Positions 54,970 to 63,317 of a stretch of 64,000 bases of DNA are shown here, piece after piece (position 1 is the stretch's first letter; each line of letters opens with the position of its first letter). The stretch is from Sediminibacterium soli. Its GTDB lineage: Bacteria > Bacteroidota > Bacteroidia > Chitinophagales > Chitinophagaceae. The position numbers and the translations under genes were made by a program. The notes under the pieces were generated by a model. The model did no database searches. It was not told the origin of the DNA and was given only the letters and a program-made list of their open reading frames with translations. The stretch lies in the NCBI RefSeq assembly GCF_009939225.1, contig NZ_JAACJR010000003.1, forward strand, positions 1 through 64,000, written 5' to 3'.

Positions 54970-55141
54970 GGATTATGGATTCGCGGATTGGGAATTCTTC
55001 TCTGCGGGACTCTGCTCCTCACCGTCTCTGCGGTGAGAATCTGCTGATTGCCATCAATCTGAGTGGTACAAGTTTTTTTACCGCAGAGGCGCAGAGAGTG
55101 ACATAGTCACGCAGAGTAAGTAATCCGCGAATCCATAATCC
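54970..55141. repeat. Nested inverted repeat with CTCTGCG core (copy 3)
   Basis: Outer arms GGATTATGGATTCGCGGATT (54970-54989) and its exact inverse (55122-55141) enclose a core (55000-55116) with TCTGCGGGACTCTGCTCC, CCGTCTCTGCGGTGAGAA, TTTTTACCGCAGAGGCGCAG and GTCACGCAGAG. The architecture matches 38236-38399: gene-specific word arms outside, shared core inside. Confidence 0.8.
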
Positions 55142-55219
55142 ACTAATCCAATAATCGATCCAAAATGCCTACTTTTCCAGGCTGATTTTCGGGTATTTAT
55201 TCAATTAAAACCAAAGTTT

Positions 55220-56164
55220 ATGGCTATTCCAGTGGTTGATCTTGCGGATTTCCTTAGCGGGGATCCGGGCAAGAAAGCAGATTTTGTACAGTTGCTCGGC
55301 AAAGCGTACGAGGAGGTGGGTTTTGTGGCGGTTAAGAATCATGGTATTCCCGACGAGCTGATCGCCAGCCAGTACGAATATGTACAGCAGTTTTTTTCGC
55401 TTCCCCTGGAGAAAAAACTGCATTACGAAATCGAGGGACTTGCCGGCCAGCGCGGGTATACCAGTTTCGGGCGCGAGCATGCCAAGGGCAGCGAGGCGCC
55501 GGATCTGAAAGAGTTCTTCCAGTACGGTCAGACCGTGGAAGACAGCGATGCCATCAAAGAGGAATATCCCGACAACGTACAGGTGGCAGAGATCAAACCC
55601 TTTAATAAAACGCTGTTCGATGCCTACCGTGCTTTTGAAAAAAGCGGGAAATCACTGTTGCGGGCCATTGCGCTGTACCTTGGCCTGGAAGAACAATATT
55701 TTGATGCGCATATCAGGAACGGTAATTCCATCCTGCGCTGTATCCATTACCCGCCCATAACCAAGGAACCCAAAAGCGCTATCCGCGCCGAACAGCATGA
55801 GGATATCAACCTGATCACCTTACTCGTAGGCGCTTCTGCCGATGGTCTGCAGATTCTGACCAAGCAGGGCGAATGGGTGAACGTTACCTCCCTGCCCGAG
55901 CAGATCGTGGTGAATGTGGGCGATATGCTGCAGCGGCTCACCAATAACAAACTCCGCAGCACCACCCACCGCGTGGTGAACCCGCGGAGAGAACTCTGGC
56001 ATACCAGCCGTTTCTCCATGCCCTTCTTCCTGCATCCCCGCAGCGAAATGAGTCTTGCCTGCCTCGGCAGCTGCATCGATGCAACCCATCCCAAAGCCTA
56101 TCCCGACGCCACGGCAGGAGAATACCTGGATGAGCGGTTGAGAGAGATCGGGCTGAAGAAATAG
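55220..56164 (+). CDS. 2-oxoglutarate/Fe(II)-dependent oxygenase (isopenicillin N synthase-like)
   Basis: The 314-residue protein has the N-terminal DIOX_N region (IPVVDLADFLSGDPGKKADFV...GFVAVKNHG) and the 2OG-FeII domain with the iron triad in EQHEDINLITLL (His, Asp) and TTHRVVNP (distal His), plus the cosubstrate-binding Arg in SRFSMPFF. It hydroxylates, desaturates or cyclises an unknown substrate. It is a stand-alone gene. A TACTTTTC box (55170) is a weak promoter candidate. Confidence 0.88.
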   Translation: MAIPVVDLADFLSGDPGKKADFVQLLGKAYEEVGFVAVKNHGIPDELIASQYEYVQQFFSLPLEKKLHYEIEGLAGQRGYTSFGREHAKGSEAPDLKEFFQYGQTVEDSDAIKEEYPDNVQVAEIKPFNKTLFDAYRAFEKSGKSLLRAIALYLGLEEQYFDAHIRNGNSILRCIHYPPITKEPKSAIRAEQHEDINLITLLVGASADGLQILTKQGEWVNVTSLPEQIVVNVGDMLQRLTNNKLRSTTHRVVNPRRELWHTSRFSMPFFLHPRSEMSLACLGSCIDATHPKAYPDATAGEYLDERLREIGLKK

Positions 56165-56165
56165 G

Positions 56166-56345
56166 GAGGGAACGGGGGAGCAGGGGAACAGAGGAACAAG
56201 GAACGGGGAACAGAGGAACAAGGAACGGGGAACAGAGGAATAAGGAATGTCGAATGTCGATCGGAAAGGAGGGGAAGAGAATAATGAACAGATGAACAAG
56301 GAATGTTGAATGTCGATCGAAAAGGAAGAAAGGAGCAGGGAGCAG
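56166..56345. repeat. Word-like tandem repeat (GGAACAAGGAACGG type)
   Basis: Degenerate purine-rich words (AGGAACAAGGAACGGGGAAC, GAATGTCGAATGTCGATCGG) repeat over 180 bases. They are the reverse complement family of 29572-29660. The block separates the oxygenase gene from the small minus-strand genes. Confidence 0.75.
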
Positions 56346-56368
56346 GGTTGGCGGGGGTGACTGTTGGG

Positions 56369-56617
56369 TTAATTTTTATTGTAGACGAATACAAACGCTT
56401 TTCCTGCTCTTTCGCGGAGGATGGCCTGTATGTGATGGGGTTTGCGGATGATTTTGTGGCGGCGGAGGTGGATGATTTCGTTGGCGGTGCAGAATGCCGT
56501 CCAGTTCTCCACATGATACAGCACGGCGTTCAGCCTATCAAGCTGCCTGTCGAATTCCGCGGCACTGGTATGTGCTGTGGCGGATACCAGAAGCAGATCC
56601 CTGGAAAAGCCATTCAT
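56369..56617 (-). CDS. Hypothetical protein
   Basis: The 82-residue basic protein has no membrane segment or recognised domain. Support for it being real comes from its position 15 bp after the stop of a small lipoprotein gene on the same strand and from histidine/arginine-rich content (HLRRHKIIRKPHH) rather than from a family match. The opposite-strand frame here is weaker. Confidence 0.4.
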   Translation of the reverse strand: MNGFSRDLLLVSATAHTSAAEFDRQLDRLNAVLYHVENWTAFCTANEIIHLRRHKIIRKPHHIQAILRERAGKAFVFVYNKN

Positions 56618-56632
56618 CCCTGATCGTTTTGC

Positions 56633-56758
56633 TTACTTATGACTGGGGCATCCGCAGAACTTCGTTCCGTTGTTTTTCTGGAAGATACCGCAGGACGTGG
56701 TGCTCAGCATCATCAGCAATAACAGGATAACGAAGATTTGGTTTACTTTCAGTTTCAT
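56633..56758 (-). CDS. 41-residue small lipoprotein
   Basis: The frame starts at ATG 56758 and reads MKLKVNQIFVILLLLMMLST then TSCGIFQKNNGTKFCGCPSHK. It has a positively charged start, a hydrophobic core, a lipobox-like TTSC and a short cysteine-rich mature tail (C-G-C-P). Such tiny lipoproteins are easily missed. It is likely co-transcribed with the 82-residue gene that follows. Function unknown. Confidence 0.55.
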   Translation of the reverse strand: MKLKVNQIFVILLLLMMLSTTSCGIFQKNNGTKFCGCPSHK

Positions 56759-56837
56759 AATCTGGTTCTAAATTACAGCTTTCAATACGATCGCCGTCAA
56801 ACCGAGCAAGCTGACCGGAAATTTTAACATACGAAAA

Positions 56838-57893
56838 GTGCTGGTGGCCCCGCTCGACTGGGGACTTGGTCATGCCACCAGGTGCATTCCGGTTATACAG
56901 GCCCTGCTTGGCCATGGTTATGAAGTGGTGCTGGCTGCGGAGAATGCACAGGCTTCCCTGCTGCAGGCCGAATTTCCGCAACTGCCCTGTCTGCCGCTGC
57001 AGGGGTACCGCGTACGTTACAGCCGCTCGCGCCGGTGGCTGCCGTTCCGCATGCTTTGGCAGCTGCCCGGCCTGTTTCGTATCATTAAAAAAGAACATGC
57101 ATGGCTCGACCGGGTGATCGATGAACACCGTATAGACCTGGTGATCTCGGATAACCGGTACGGATTGTATTCGAAGAAACGGCCCTGTATTTTTATTACG
57201 CACCAGCTAACGATCAAAGCCCCGTTTACATGGCTGGAAAAAAAATTACAGCAGGTCAATTATCGCTATATCAACCGGTTTACCGCATGCTGGATACCGG
57301 ATACCGGCGGGGAAAACAACCTTGCGGGTCTGCTCGCGCATCCTGCGGTAAAACCGCTTATACCCGTTCGGTATATTGGGTTGCTATCACGTTTCAACAG
57401 AAAACCGGCGCCCATCGTTTATGATTACTGTTTCCTGCTCTCCGGTCCCGAGCCGCAGCGTAGCATACTGGAAAAGAAAGTGATCGGGGGATTGCGGGAT
57501 GTACCCGGGCCGGTACTGCTGGTCAGGGGGCTGCCTTCCGAAACCGGTATACCCGCGGTTCCGTCCAATGTAACCGTTGTGAATCATTTACCCGGCAAGC
57601 GGATGGAGGAAGCGATCCAACAAAGCGGTCTGGTCATCAGCAGAAGCGGGTACACTACGGTGATGGAGCTGGTATCGATGCAGAAAAAAGCCCTGCTCAT
57701 TCCTACGCCCGGACAAACGGAGCAGGAATACCTTGCGGCAAGATTGCACCGGCAAGCGGCTTGTTATTCGGTATCGCAGGAAGCATTCAGCATGCAGGTG
57801 CATCTTGCTGCCGCAAAAGCCTACGAACAGAAGGTAGCCGGCATAACGGTATTCGACCCTTCCGAGATACAGCAGTTGCTGCAGCAGCTCTGA
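56838..57893 (+). CDS. GT28-like glycosyltransferase (MurG/UDP-GlcNAc transferase type)
   Basis: About 351 residues. The N-terminus LVAPLDWGLGHATRCIPVIQAL holds the glycine-rich acceptor loop of the family, and the C-terminal half has ISRSGYTTVMELVSMQKKALLIPTPGQTEQEYLA, the nucleotide-sugar-binding region. It likely glycosylates a lipid or surface glycan. No ATG precedes the conserved start: GTG 56838 cuts close to the first strand, and an in-frame ATA 56829 (IRKVLVAPLDW) would restore the usual beginning. Confidence 0.82.
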   Translation: MLVAPLDWGLGHATRCIPVIQALLGHGYEVVLAAENAQASLLQAEFPQLPCLPLQGYRVRYSRSRRWLPFRMLWQLPGLFRIIKKEHAWLDRVIDEHRIDLVISDNRYGLYSKKRPCIFITHQLTIKAPFTWLEKKLQQVNYRYINRFTACWIPDTGGENNLAGLLAHPAVKPLIPVRYIGLLSRFNRKPAPIVYDYCFLLSGPEPQRSILEKKVIGGLRDVPGPVLLVRGLPSETGIPAVPSNVTVVNHLPGKRMEEAIQQSGLVISRSGYTTVMELVSMQKKALLIPTPGQTEQEYLAARLHRQAACYSVSQEAFSMQVHLAAAKAYEQKVAGITVFDPSEIQQLLQQL

Positions 57894-58000
57894 AACGGAA
57901 ACAGGTTTTCTCAGCGTCGCTGGATGCATTGCGCAATGGATATTTCAGTATAACAGCAAAACAAATGCAGCTTATCACACAACTATAACCCGCCCCGTTC

Positions 58001-58008
58001 TATTTTTG
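58001..58008 (+). promoter_or_regulatory. -7 element before the EamA gene
   Basis: TATTTTTG is a perfect TAnnTTTG element ending 7 bp before the ATG at 58016. No clear -33 TTTG is seen at the usual distance, so the call is tentative. Confidence 0.4.
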
Positions 58009-58015
58009 TCCTGCA

Positions 58016-58918
58016 ATGACCCGAACCAACAAAGCGCATGCTGCGGTATTGGGGGCCAATTTTATTTTCGGCGCCAATTACGCGGTGGTGAAATACATTA
58101 CCCCCTCTGTTATTCACCCGTTCGGGGTGAATATGGTGAGGATCATTACCAGTCTGGCTTTGTTCTGGTTTGTTTTTCTTTTTAAGAAAGGAGGCAATAC
58201 CATTAAGCGCCGGCATATTGCCAGGTTCGTTGTGTGTGCCATGACGGGTGTGGTGATCAACCAGTTCTTTTTTATCAAAGGACTTTCACTCACCACCTCC
58301 ATCCATAGTTCGCTGCTGTCGCTGGCTACGCCGATATTCATCACCATCATTGCGGCCTGGTTGCTGAAGGAAGGATTTAACTGGCTGAAAGGCATCGGTT
58401 TGGCATCGGGTATTGGTGGCGCTGCGATACTGGTTTTATTGAAAGACAGTTCACAAACGGGCAGCGATGTATTACTGGGGGATGTGTTGGTGCTCATCAA
58501 TGCGATCTCGTATGCGTTTTACCTGGTACTCGTAAGACCGCTGATGGCTGAATACAGCGGCGTACAGGTATTGCGCTGGTTGTTTACGATCGGCGCGGTG
58601 ATCATGATTCCGATATGCATACCGGATTTTGCGGCAACAGACTGGTCCCTGTTCCATTTTTCGCACTGGCTTGCACTTGCATTTGTGGCAGTGGGCGCAA
58701 CATTTATTGCCTACCTGTGGAATGTTTACGGCATCTCCGTGATAGGCGCTTCGGCAACCGGCGCTTATATCTACACCCAGCCGGTATTTGCAGCGCTGAT
58801 CGCCATATTCTTTGCAGGAGAACAGTTCAGTCTCAGGAAACTCATGGCAGCCCTGCTGATCTTTGCAGGAGTGTATCTTGTCAATGTAAAAAAAGCGTCA
58901 CCGGTACAGGGTGCTTAG
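58016..58918 (+). CDS. EamA-family (DMT) transporter
   Basis: The 300-residue inner-membrane protein has about ten helices in two EamA repeats (first: GANFIFGANYAVVKYITP...; second: GDVLVLINAISYAFYLVLVRPLM). Exporter of metabolites or amino acids is the usual role; substrate unknown. It follows the glycosyltransferase by 122 bp on the same strand with its own -7 box. Confidence 0.9.
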   Translation: MTRTNKAHAAVLGANFIFGANYAVVKYITPSVIHPFGVNMVRIITSLALFWFVFLFKKGGNTIKRRHIARFVVCAMTGVVINQFFFIKGLSLTTSIHSSLLSLATPIFITIIAAWLLKEGFNWLKGIGLASGIGGAAILVLLKDSSQTGSDVLLGDVLVLINAISYAFYLVLVRPLMAEYSGVQVLRWLFTIGAVIMIPICIPDFAATDWSLFHFSHWLALAFVAVGATFIAYLWNVYGISVIGASATGAYIYTQPVFAALIAIFFAGEQFSLRKLMAALLIFAGVYLVNVKKASPVQGA

Positions 58919-59011
58919 ACGATGATCAGACACTTATCCTGTTGAATGGAGAAATTTTCAGCGGCTGCGTCTGGCCAGATGGCCGTACAACCATTTAGCA
59001 ATTTAGCCATG

Positions 59012-59515
59012 CTACTGCTCAGCCCCCTCACTCTTCGGATAGTCAAAAAACCAGAATTCTTTTTTCGCGTCTTTAAAATCTTTCCAATGTTTGATGTCCG
59101 CTTTTACGGCAAAAATGGCGCAGGTGGGCATATCATCGATGCGTGCCTCTGTGAGCAGATTGGCAAAAGCCGTGATGCCCGGGTTATGTGAGAATACCGC
59201 CACCGTTTTATCCCTGTCGTCCAGTTTGCCGATCACTTCGAAGAAGGTGCCGGGCATGGCATGGTACAGCTCTCGGTGCTGCGCAATAGCGTCTTTCTTT
59301 GTGCGGTACTCTTTTGCAAAATATTGCGCCGTGGTAAACGCCCGGTTGGCGGGACTGGAAACAAACGCATCTATCTCCACGTTCTTTTTATGTATCCGTT
59401 CAGCCATTGCCGGTGCATCGCGATGGCCTCGATCGTTCAGCGGGCGGTCAAAATCATCCTGCCCCGGTATGGCCCAGCTGCTTTTTGCGTGACGTATGAT
59501 CAGAAGTTTTTTCAT
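59012..59515 (-). CDS. SixA-like phosphohistidine phosphatase
   Basis: The 167-residue histidine-phosphatase-superfamily protein opens LLIIRHAKSSWA (RHG-like with Ala) and has FSHNPGITAFANLL with the second catalytic His. It lacks a signal peptide from ATG 59515; the longer 59545 start adds ten residues. It probably removes phosphate from histidine in signalling proteins. Confidence 0.85.
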   Translation of the reverse strand: MKKLLIIRHAKSSWAIPGQDDFDRPLNDRGHRDAPAMAERIHKKNVEIDAFVSSPANRAFTTAQYFAKEYRTKKDAIAQHRELYHAMPGTFFEVIGKLDDRDKTVAVFSHNPGITAFANLLTEARIDDMPTCAIFAVKADIKHWKDFKDAKKEFWFFDYPKSEGAEQ

Positions 59516-59603
59516 GCCGGTAAATAGGTATTTGCTAAGGTACAATCATCATACCAAAACAACAGCCGGGTTGCACCGCCGGTGATTTTTGAGGAATCGT
59601 TTT

Positions 59604-60800
59604 TTATCGTCCGGACCATTCGATCACCGCGGCGCAGCTCATCCATCCCATTACCGCCACCACGGCCCAGCCGGCCACCTGCATCCATAGCGGGTGCCGG
59701 TAGCCGTTCATCAGTTTGGGTTTTGTACAGGCCACCAGCAATACCGCTAACGCAAGAGGAAGAATAAAGCCGTTTACCAGTCCGGCGAGTAATAACAACT
59801 GTCTTGGTTTTCCGATAGCCACGAATATGCCGGTGGAGAGAACGATAAAGATGGAAATACACAGACGCTCGTGTTTGGCAATAAAGGGATGCAGTGTTTT
59901 CAGAAACGAGACGGAAGTGTATGCTGCGCCGATCACGGACGAAATGGCGGCGCTCCATAATACGATACCGAATATGCGAAAACCGAATTCGCCCGCCGCA
60001 AACAGGAACACACTGGCCGGGGGATTATCGCGATCCAGTACGGCGCCATGTGATAAGGCACCCAGCACGGCAAGAAACAGGATAAAACGCATGGCACCCG
60101 AAATGGCGATGCCGTTGACGGCGCTTCTGTTTACTTCGGCGATATGATCCCGGCCTTTGATACCCGCATCGAGCAAACGGTGTGCGCCCGAGAAGGTGAT
60201 GTACCCGCCAACCGTGCCGCCAACAATGGTAACGATTGCCTGCGAGCTGATGGTTTGGGGAATAAAACTGTGCTGTATCGCTTCCCATACCGGTGGATGC
60301 GAACTGATGGCGATGATCAGTGTGAGCAGTATTTTGACACTGCCTACGATCCTCGTAAAATTGTCGAGCATCTTTCCCATTTCCCTAATCCAGAACAAAG
60401 CGAGTGCTGCAATGCCGCTGATGATGGCACCTGTCTGGAAAGAAAGACCGGTGATCACATTCACACCAAGCCCGCATCCTGCAATATTGCCGATGTTAAA
60501 GGCAAAGCCGCCAAGCACCACCAGCACGGCAATCAGGTAGCCAAGACCCGGCAGCAACCTGTTGGAAATATCCTGCGCACGCATTTCGCTGATGGTAAGT
60601 ATCCGCCAGGTGTTTACCTGCGCGCCGATATCGAGCAGGAACGATACAAGTATCACAAACCCGAAACTGGCCATCAGTTGCTGCGTAAATACGGTGGTCT
60701 GTGTCAGAAAGCCAGGCCCGATGGATGAGTTCGCCATCAGGAAAGCAGCGCCCAGTCCTACGCCGCTGAACAAAGGCAGTTTATTTTTTTGCGATGTCAA
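59604..60800 (-). CDS. NRAMP-superfamily transporter of the 5-oxoprolinase operon
   Basis: About 398 residues from TTG 60800 (TSQKNKLPLFSGVGLGAAFL) with eleven or so helices in the LeuT-like NRAMP fold. Key deviation: TM1 has SIGPGFLTQTTVF where metal NRAMPs have the DPGN motif, and the TM6 region reads GGTVGGYITFSGAHRL without the M-P-H methionine motif. So it is unlikely to carry divalent metals. It overlaps pxpA by 20 bp, making it the last gene of pxpB-pxpC-pxpA. A 5-oxoproline importer is the best inference. Confidence 0.8.
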   Translation of the reverse strand: MTSQKNKLPLFSGVGLGAAFLMANSSIGPGFLTQTTVFTQQLMASFGFVILVSFLLDIGAQVNTWRILTISEMRAQDISNRLLPGLGYLIAVLVVLGGFAFNIGNIAGCGLGVNVITGLSFQTGAIISGIAALALFWIREMGKMLDNFTRIVGSVKILLTLIIAISSHPPVWEAIQHSFIPQTISSQAIVTIVGGTVGGYITFSGAHRLLDAGIKGRDHIAEVNRSAVNGIAISGAMRFILFLAVLGALSHGAVLDRDNPPASVFLFAAGEFGFRIFGIVLWSAAISSVIGAAYTSVSFLKTLHPFIAKHERLCISIFIVLSTGIFVAIGKPRQLLLLAGLVNGFILPLALAVLLVACTKPKLMNGYRHPLWMQVAGWAVVAVMGWMSCAAVIEWSGR

Positions 60801-61527
60801 TATGATGCTGTTGTAATGTGTGAAAAATGGATTTTGCGAAAGCTGCGGCATGGGCTCCGTCGCCATGGATACAGACGGTATCGGCAACAATGGGAACGGT
60901 TGTATTGTTTACGGTGGTTACCGAATGCTGCTGCACCATTTGCAACACCTGCTGCAACACCTGCTCCGTGGTGGTGATCAGTGCGCCGGGCTGTGATCTT
61001 GGCGTAAGACTTCCGTCATCCTGGTAACTGCGGTCTGCGAACACTTCGCTGGCGGTGCTCAATCCCAGCTGCGCGGCTTCGCTTATGGAGCAGCTGCCGC
61101 TCAGACCGAATAATACCAGGCTGGCATCTGCCTCTTTCACTGCCTTTGCAATACAATGCGCAAGCGCTGCATTTTTTGCAGACATATTGTACATGGCCCC
61201 ATGCGGTTTTACATGGCTGAGTGTTGCGCCCAGCTGCCGGGCAATTTGCTGAAGACGGAATACCTGTTCGGATACCATATCATACACTTCCTGCAAAGGC
61301 AGCTGCATTTCCGTGCGACCGAAATTGGCTTTGTCGGCAAACCCCGGATGTGCGCCAATGGCAACCTGGTATTGGATGGCGAGCTCGCAGGTATGCAGCA
61401 TTGTCTCATTGTCGCCCGCATGAAACCCGCAGGCAATATTGGCGCTGCTGATATAGGGCATCAGCAGTGCATCGTTGCCGATGCCTTCTCCCATATCGCA
61501 ATTGATATCGATGGTTTGCCGGTTCAT
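60781..61527 (-). CDS. pxpA: 5-oxoprolinase subunit A
   Basis: The 248-residue LamB/YcsF-family protein opens DINCDMGEGIGNDALLMPY and NIACGFHAGDNETM, the signature residues for the divergent polysaccharide-deacetylase-like barrel. With PxpB and PxpC it hydrolyses 5-oxoproline to glutamate with ATP. It overlaps pxpC by 4 bp. Confidence 0.93.
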   Translation of the reverse strand: MNRQTIDINCDMGEGIGNDALLMPYISSANIACGFHAGDNETMLHTCELAIQYQVAIGAHPGFADKANFGRTEMQLPLQEVYDMVSEQVFRLQQIARQLGATLSHVKPHGAMYNMSAKNAALAHCIAKAVKEADASLVLFGLSGSCSISEAAQLGLSTASEVFADRSYQDDGSLTPRSQPGALITTTEQVLQQVLQMVQQHSVTTVNNTTVPIVADTVCIHGDGAHAAAFAKSIFHTLQQHHIDIAKK

Positions 61528-62498
61528 TGCTGCAGCCAGTCTGTTAGCCGTAAGGTACAGGCATTTTGCAGCAGCCGCAAATCGGTTTGCTGGCGGATGA
61601 ATAATTTTTCCGCGGTGGCCAGGTCTGTTTTGGAAAACCGGATCTCGCTGCCGGGCACCGTTTGCGACAGGGAAGAAATATCCGCACCGATCACATGTCC
61701 GATACGCGGGTAGCCGCCTGTGGTCTGGTGATCGGCCATCAGCACCATCAGCTGTCCATCGGGTAACAGCTGTATCGTACCTCTTGTTACGGCGGTGGAT
61801 ATGATCTGCTGGTGATTGCTGTAGCCGAGCGAAACACCTTCCAGCCGGTATCCCATGCGGTCGCTTTTCCGGCCCAGCAGAAAGGGTTCGTTATGGAGGT
61901 ATTCTTTGGATGCCTCGTCAAGCAAATGGTATTCGGCCCCGGGAATAAAACGGATGGCCCGCCCGTTATACAGGTGCTGTACATCCGCGCGCCAGGCGGG
62001 TTGTGCCGTATATTTTTCCGCTTGCTTAAAAGCGTATTTATAGCGGATGGTATCGTTCTTATGCAAAGCCCTTCCCGCAAAACCGCCAGCCTGCACTTTC
62101 AGGTGCGTGCTGCAGCTGTTGAGCCATTCATCGGCAACGATGCCGCCTTTCACCGACAGGTATGCCCGCGAACCTTTGCGGTGCGCCGTAAAATGCAGCC
62201 TGTCGTTTTTTCGTACCAGCAGGAGTTTATTTGTGTCGCATGCCATGCCGTTAAACGCCGCGTTGAAATCTGCGCCGGCAACGGCAACCAGTGCGGGTTC
62301 TTCGAACAGCAGTTCTGCTGCGGGAAAATGCATTTCGATCACCGGCTCGTTCCATTCGTTGCCCGCCAGCATATTGGCCACGCGCATGGCTACGGCATCC
62401 ATGGCACCGCCGGGATTGATGCCCCAGTGCTGGTGCCCGTAACGGCCATGGTCCTGCACGGTATCCAGCAGGCCCTGCTTAATGATGCGTATGCCCAT
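61524..62498 (-). CDS. pxpC: 5-oxoprolinase subunit C
   Basis: The 324-residue AHS2/KipA-domain protein carries DHGRYGHQHWGINPGGAMD at the N-terminus, a typical opening, and GYPRIGHVIGADIS near the C-terminus. It is a subunit of the ATP-dependent 5-oxoprolinase. It overlaps pxpB by 20 bp and pxpA by 4 bp. Confidence 0.93.
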   Translation of the reverse strand: MGIRIIKQGLLDTVQDHGRYGHQHWGINPGGAMDAVAMRVANMLAGNEWNEPVIEMHFPAAELLFEEPALVAVAGADFNAAFNGMACDTNKLLLVRKNDRLHFTAHRKGSRAYLSVKGGIVADEWLNSCSTHLKVQAGGFAGRALHKNDTIRYKYAFKQAEKYTAQPAWRADVQHLYNGRAIRFIPGAEYHLLDEASKEYLHNEPFLLGRKSDRMGYRLEGVSLGYSNHQQIISTAVTRGTIQLLPDGQLMVLMADHQTTGGYPRIGHVIGADISSLSQTVPGSEIRFSKTDLATAEKLFIRQQTDLRLLQNACTLRLTDWLQQ

Positions 62499-63198
62499 GC
62501 GATTTCATTTGTTTGAATTCGGTAAGACTGACAGGATGGAAACGCACTTCATCACCCGGCTGCAGGTAACAGGGTTGCGGCCGTCGTACATCGAACAGGC
62601 GAAGCGGTGTTTGCCCGATGATCTGCCAGCCGCCGGGCGAATCAAAAGGGTAGATACCTGTCTGCGTTCCGGCAATACCCACACTGCCCATGGGTACATT
62701 TGTTCTTGGCGATGACCTCCTGGGTGCCGCAATACGCGCATCAACCGTTCCCATATAGGGGAAACCGGGAAGAAAACCTACCAGGTAAACACGGTAAGGA
62801 ACGGAATGATGTATCTGCGCCACCTCTTCAACCGTTAACCCACGCTCTTCGGCCAGCAGGGCTATATCCCAGCCGAGCGAAACATCGTAACAAACAGGTA
62901 CGCTGATCTGGCGTTTGTTGATACTGATCGCATCGGTGTGTTTGATAACAGTATGCAGCCAGTTGCTAAGCTGATCGTATACCGTAGCGTCTTCAGCCTC
63001 CGGAAAAGCTGCAAGATCGTAAACGAGGGTTACCGTATGATACGAAGGGATAATATCCATGATGCCCTGTTTGTTCAGCATGCGTAAATGACTGAACAAA
63101 GCAATTACCCTGTCGTTAACGGCTGTGTCTATCCTGTCGCCCAGCTCGATGGTCAGGGCGTGATCGCCGCAGGGATAGATATGATAGGATGACTGCAT
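62479..63198 (-). CDS. pxpB: 5-oxoprolinase subunit B
   Basis: The 239-residue AHS1/KipI-domain protein, from ATG 63198 (MQSSYHIYPCGDHALTIELG), has FLPGFPYMGTV and the PRTNVPMGSVGIAGTQTGIYP block. It is the first gene of the operon. The start 63252 would add 18 non-homologous residues. Confidence 0.92.
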   Translation of the reverse strand: MQSSYHIYPCGDHALTIELGDRIDTAVNDRVIALFSHLRMLNKQGIMDIIPSYHTVTLVYDLAAFPEAEDATVYDQLSNWLHTVIKHTDAISINKRQISVPVCYDVSLGWDIALLAEERGLTVEEVAQIHHSVPYRVYLVGFLPGFPYMGTVDARIAAPRRSSPRTNVPMGSVGIAGTQTGIYPFDSPGGWQIIGQTPLRLFDVRRPQPCYLQPGDEVRFHPVSLTEFKQMKSHGHTHH

Positions 63199-63317
63199 AC
63201 GGAGGTACAATTTACGAAGTACGGACAGGACTGAAAGACATATTGTTTCCATTCATACTTCCCGCATGGTACTTGCTGCGTAATTTCCTATCTTTCTTTT
63301 TCAATCTACTACCGCTT

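Noticed and set aside
56303..56623. 106-codon plus-strand frame opposite the 82-residue gene
   Set aside because: It starts in the word-like repeat and has no motif; the minus-strand gene fits an operon better.
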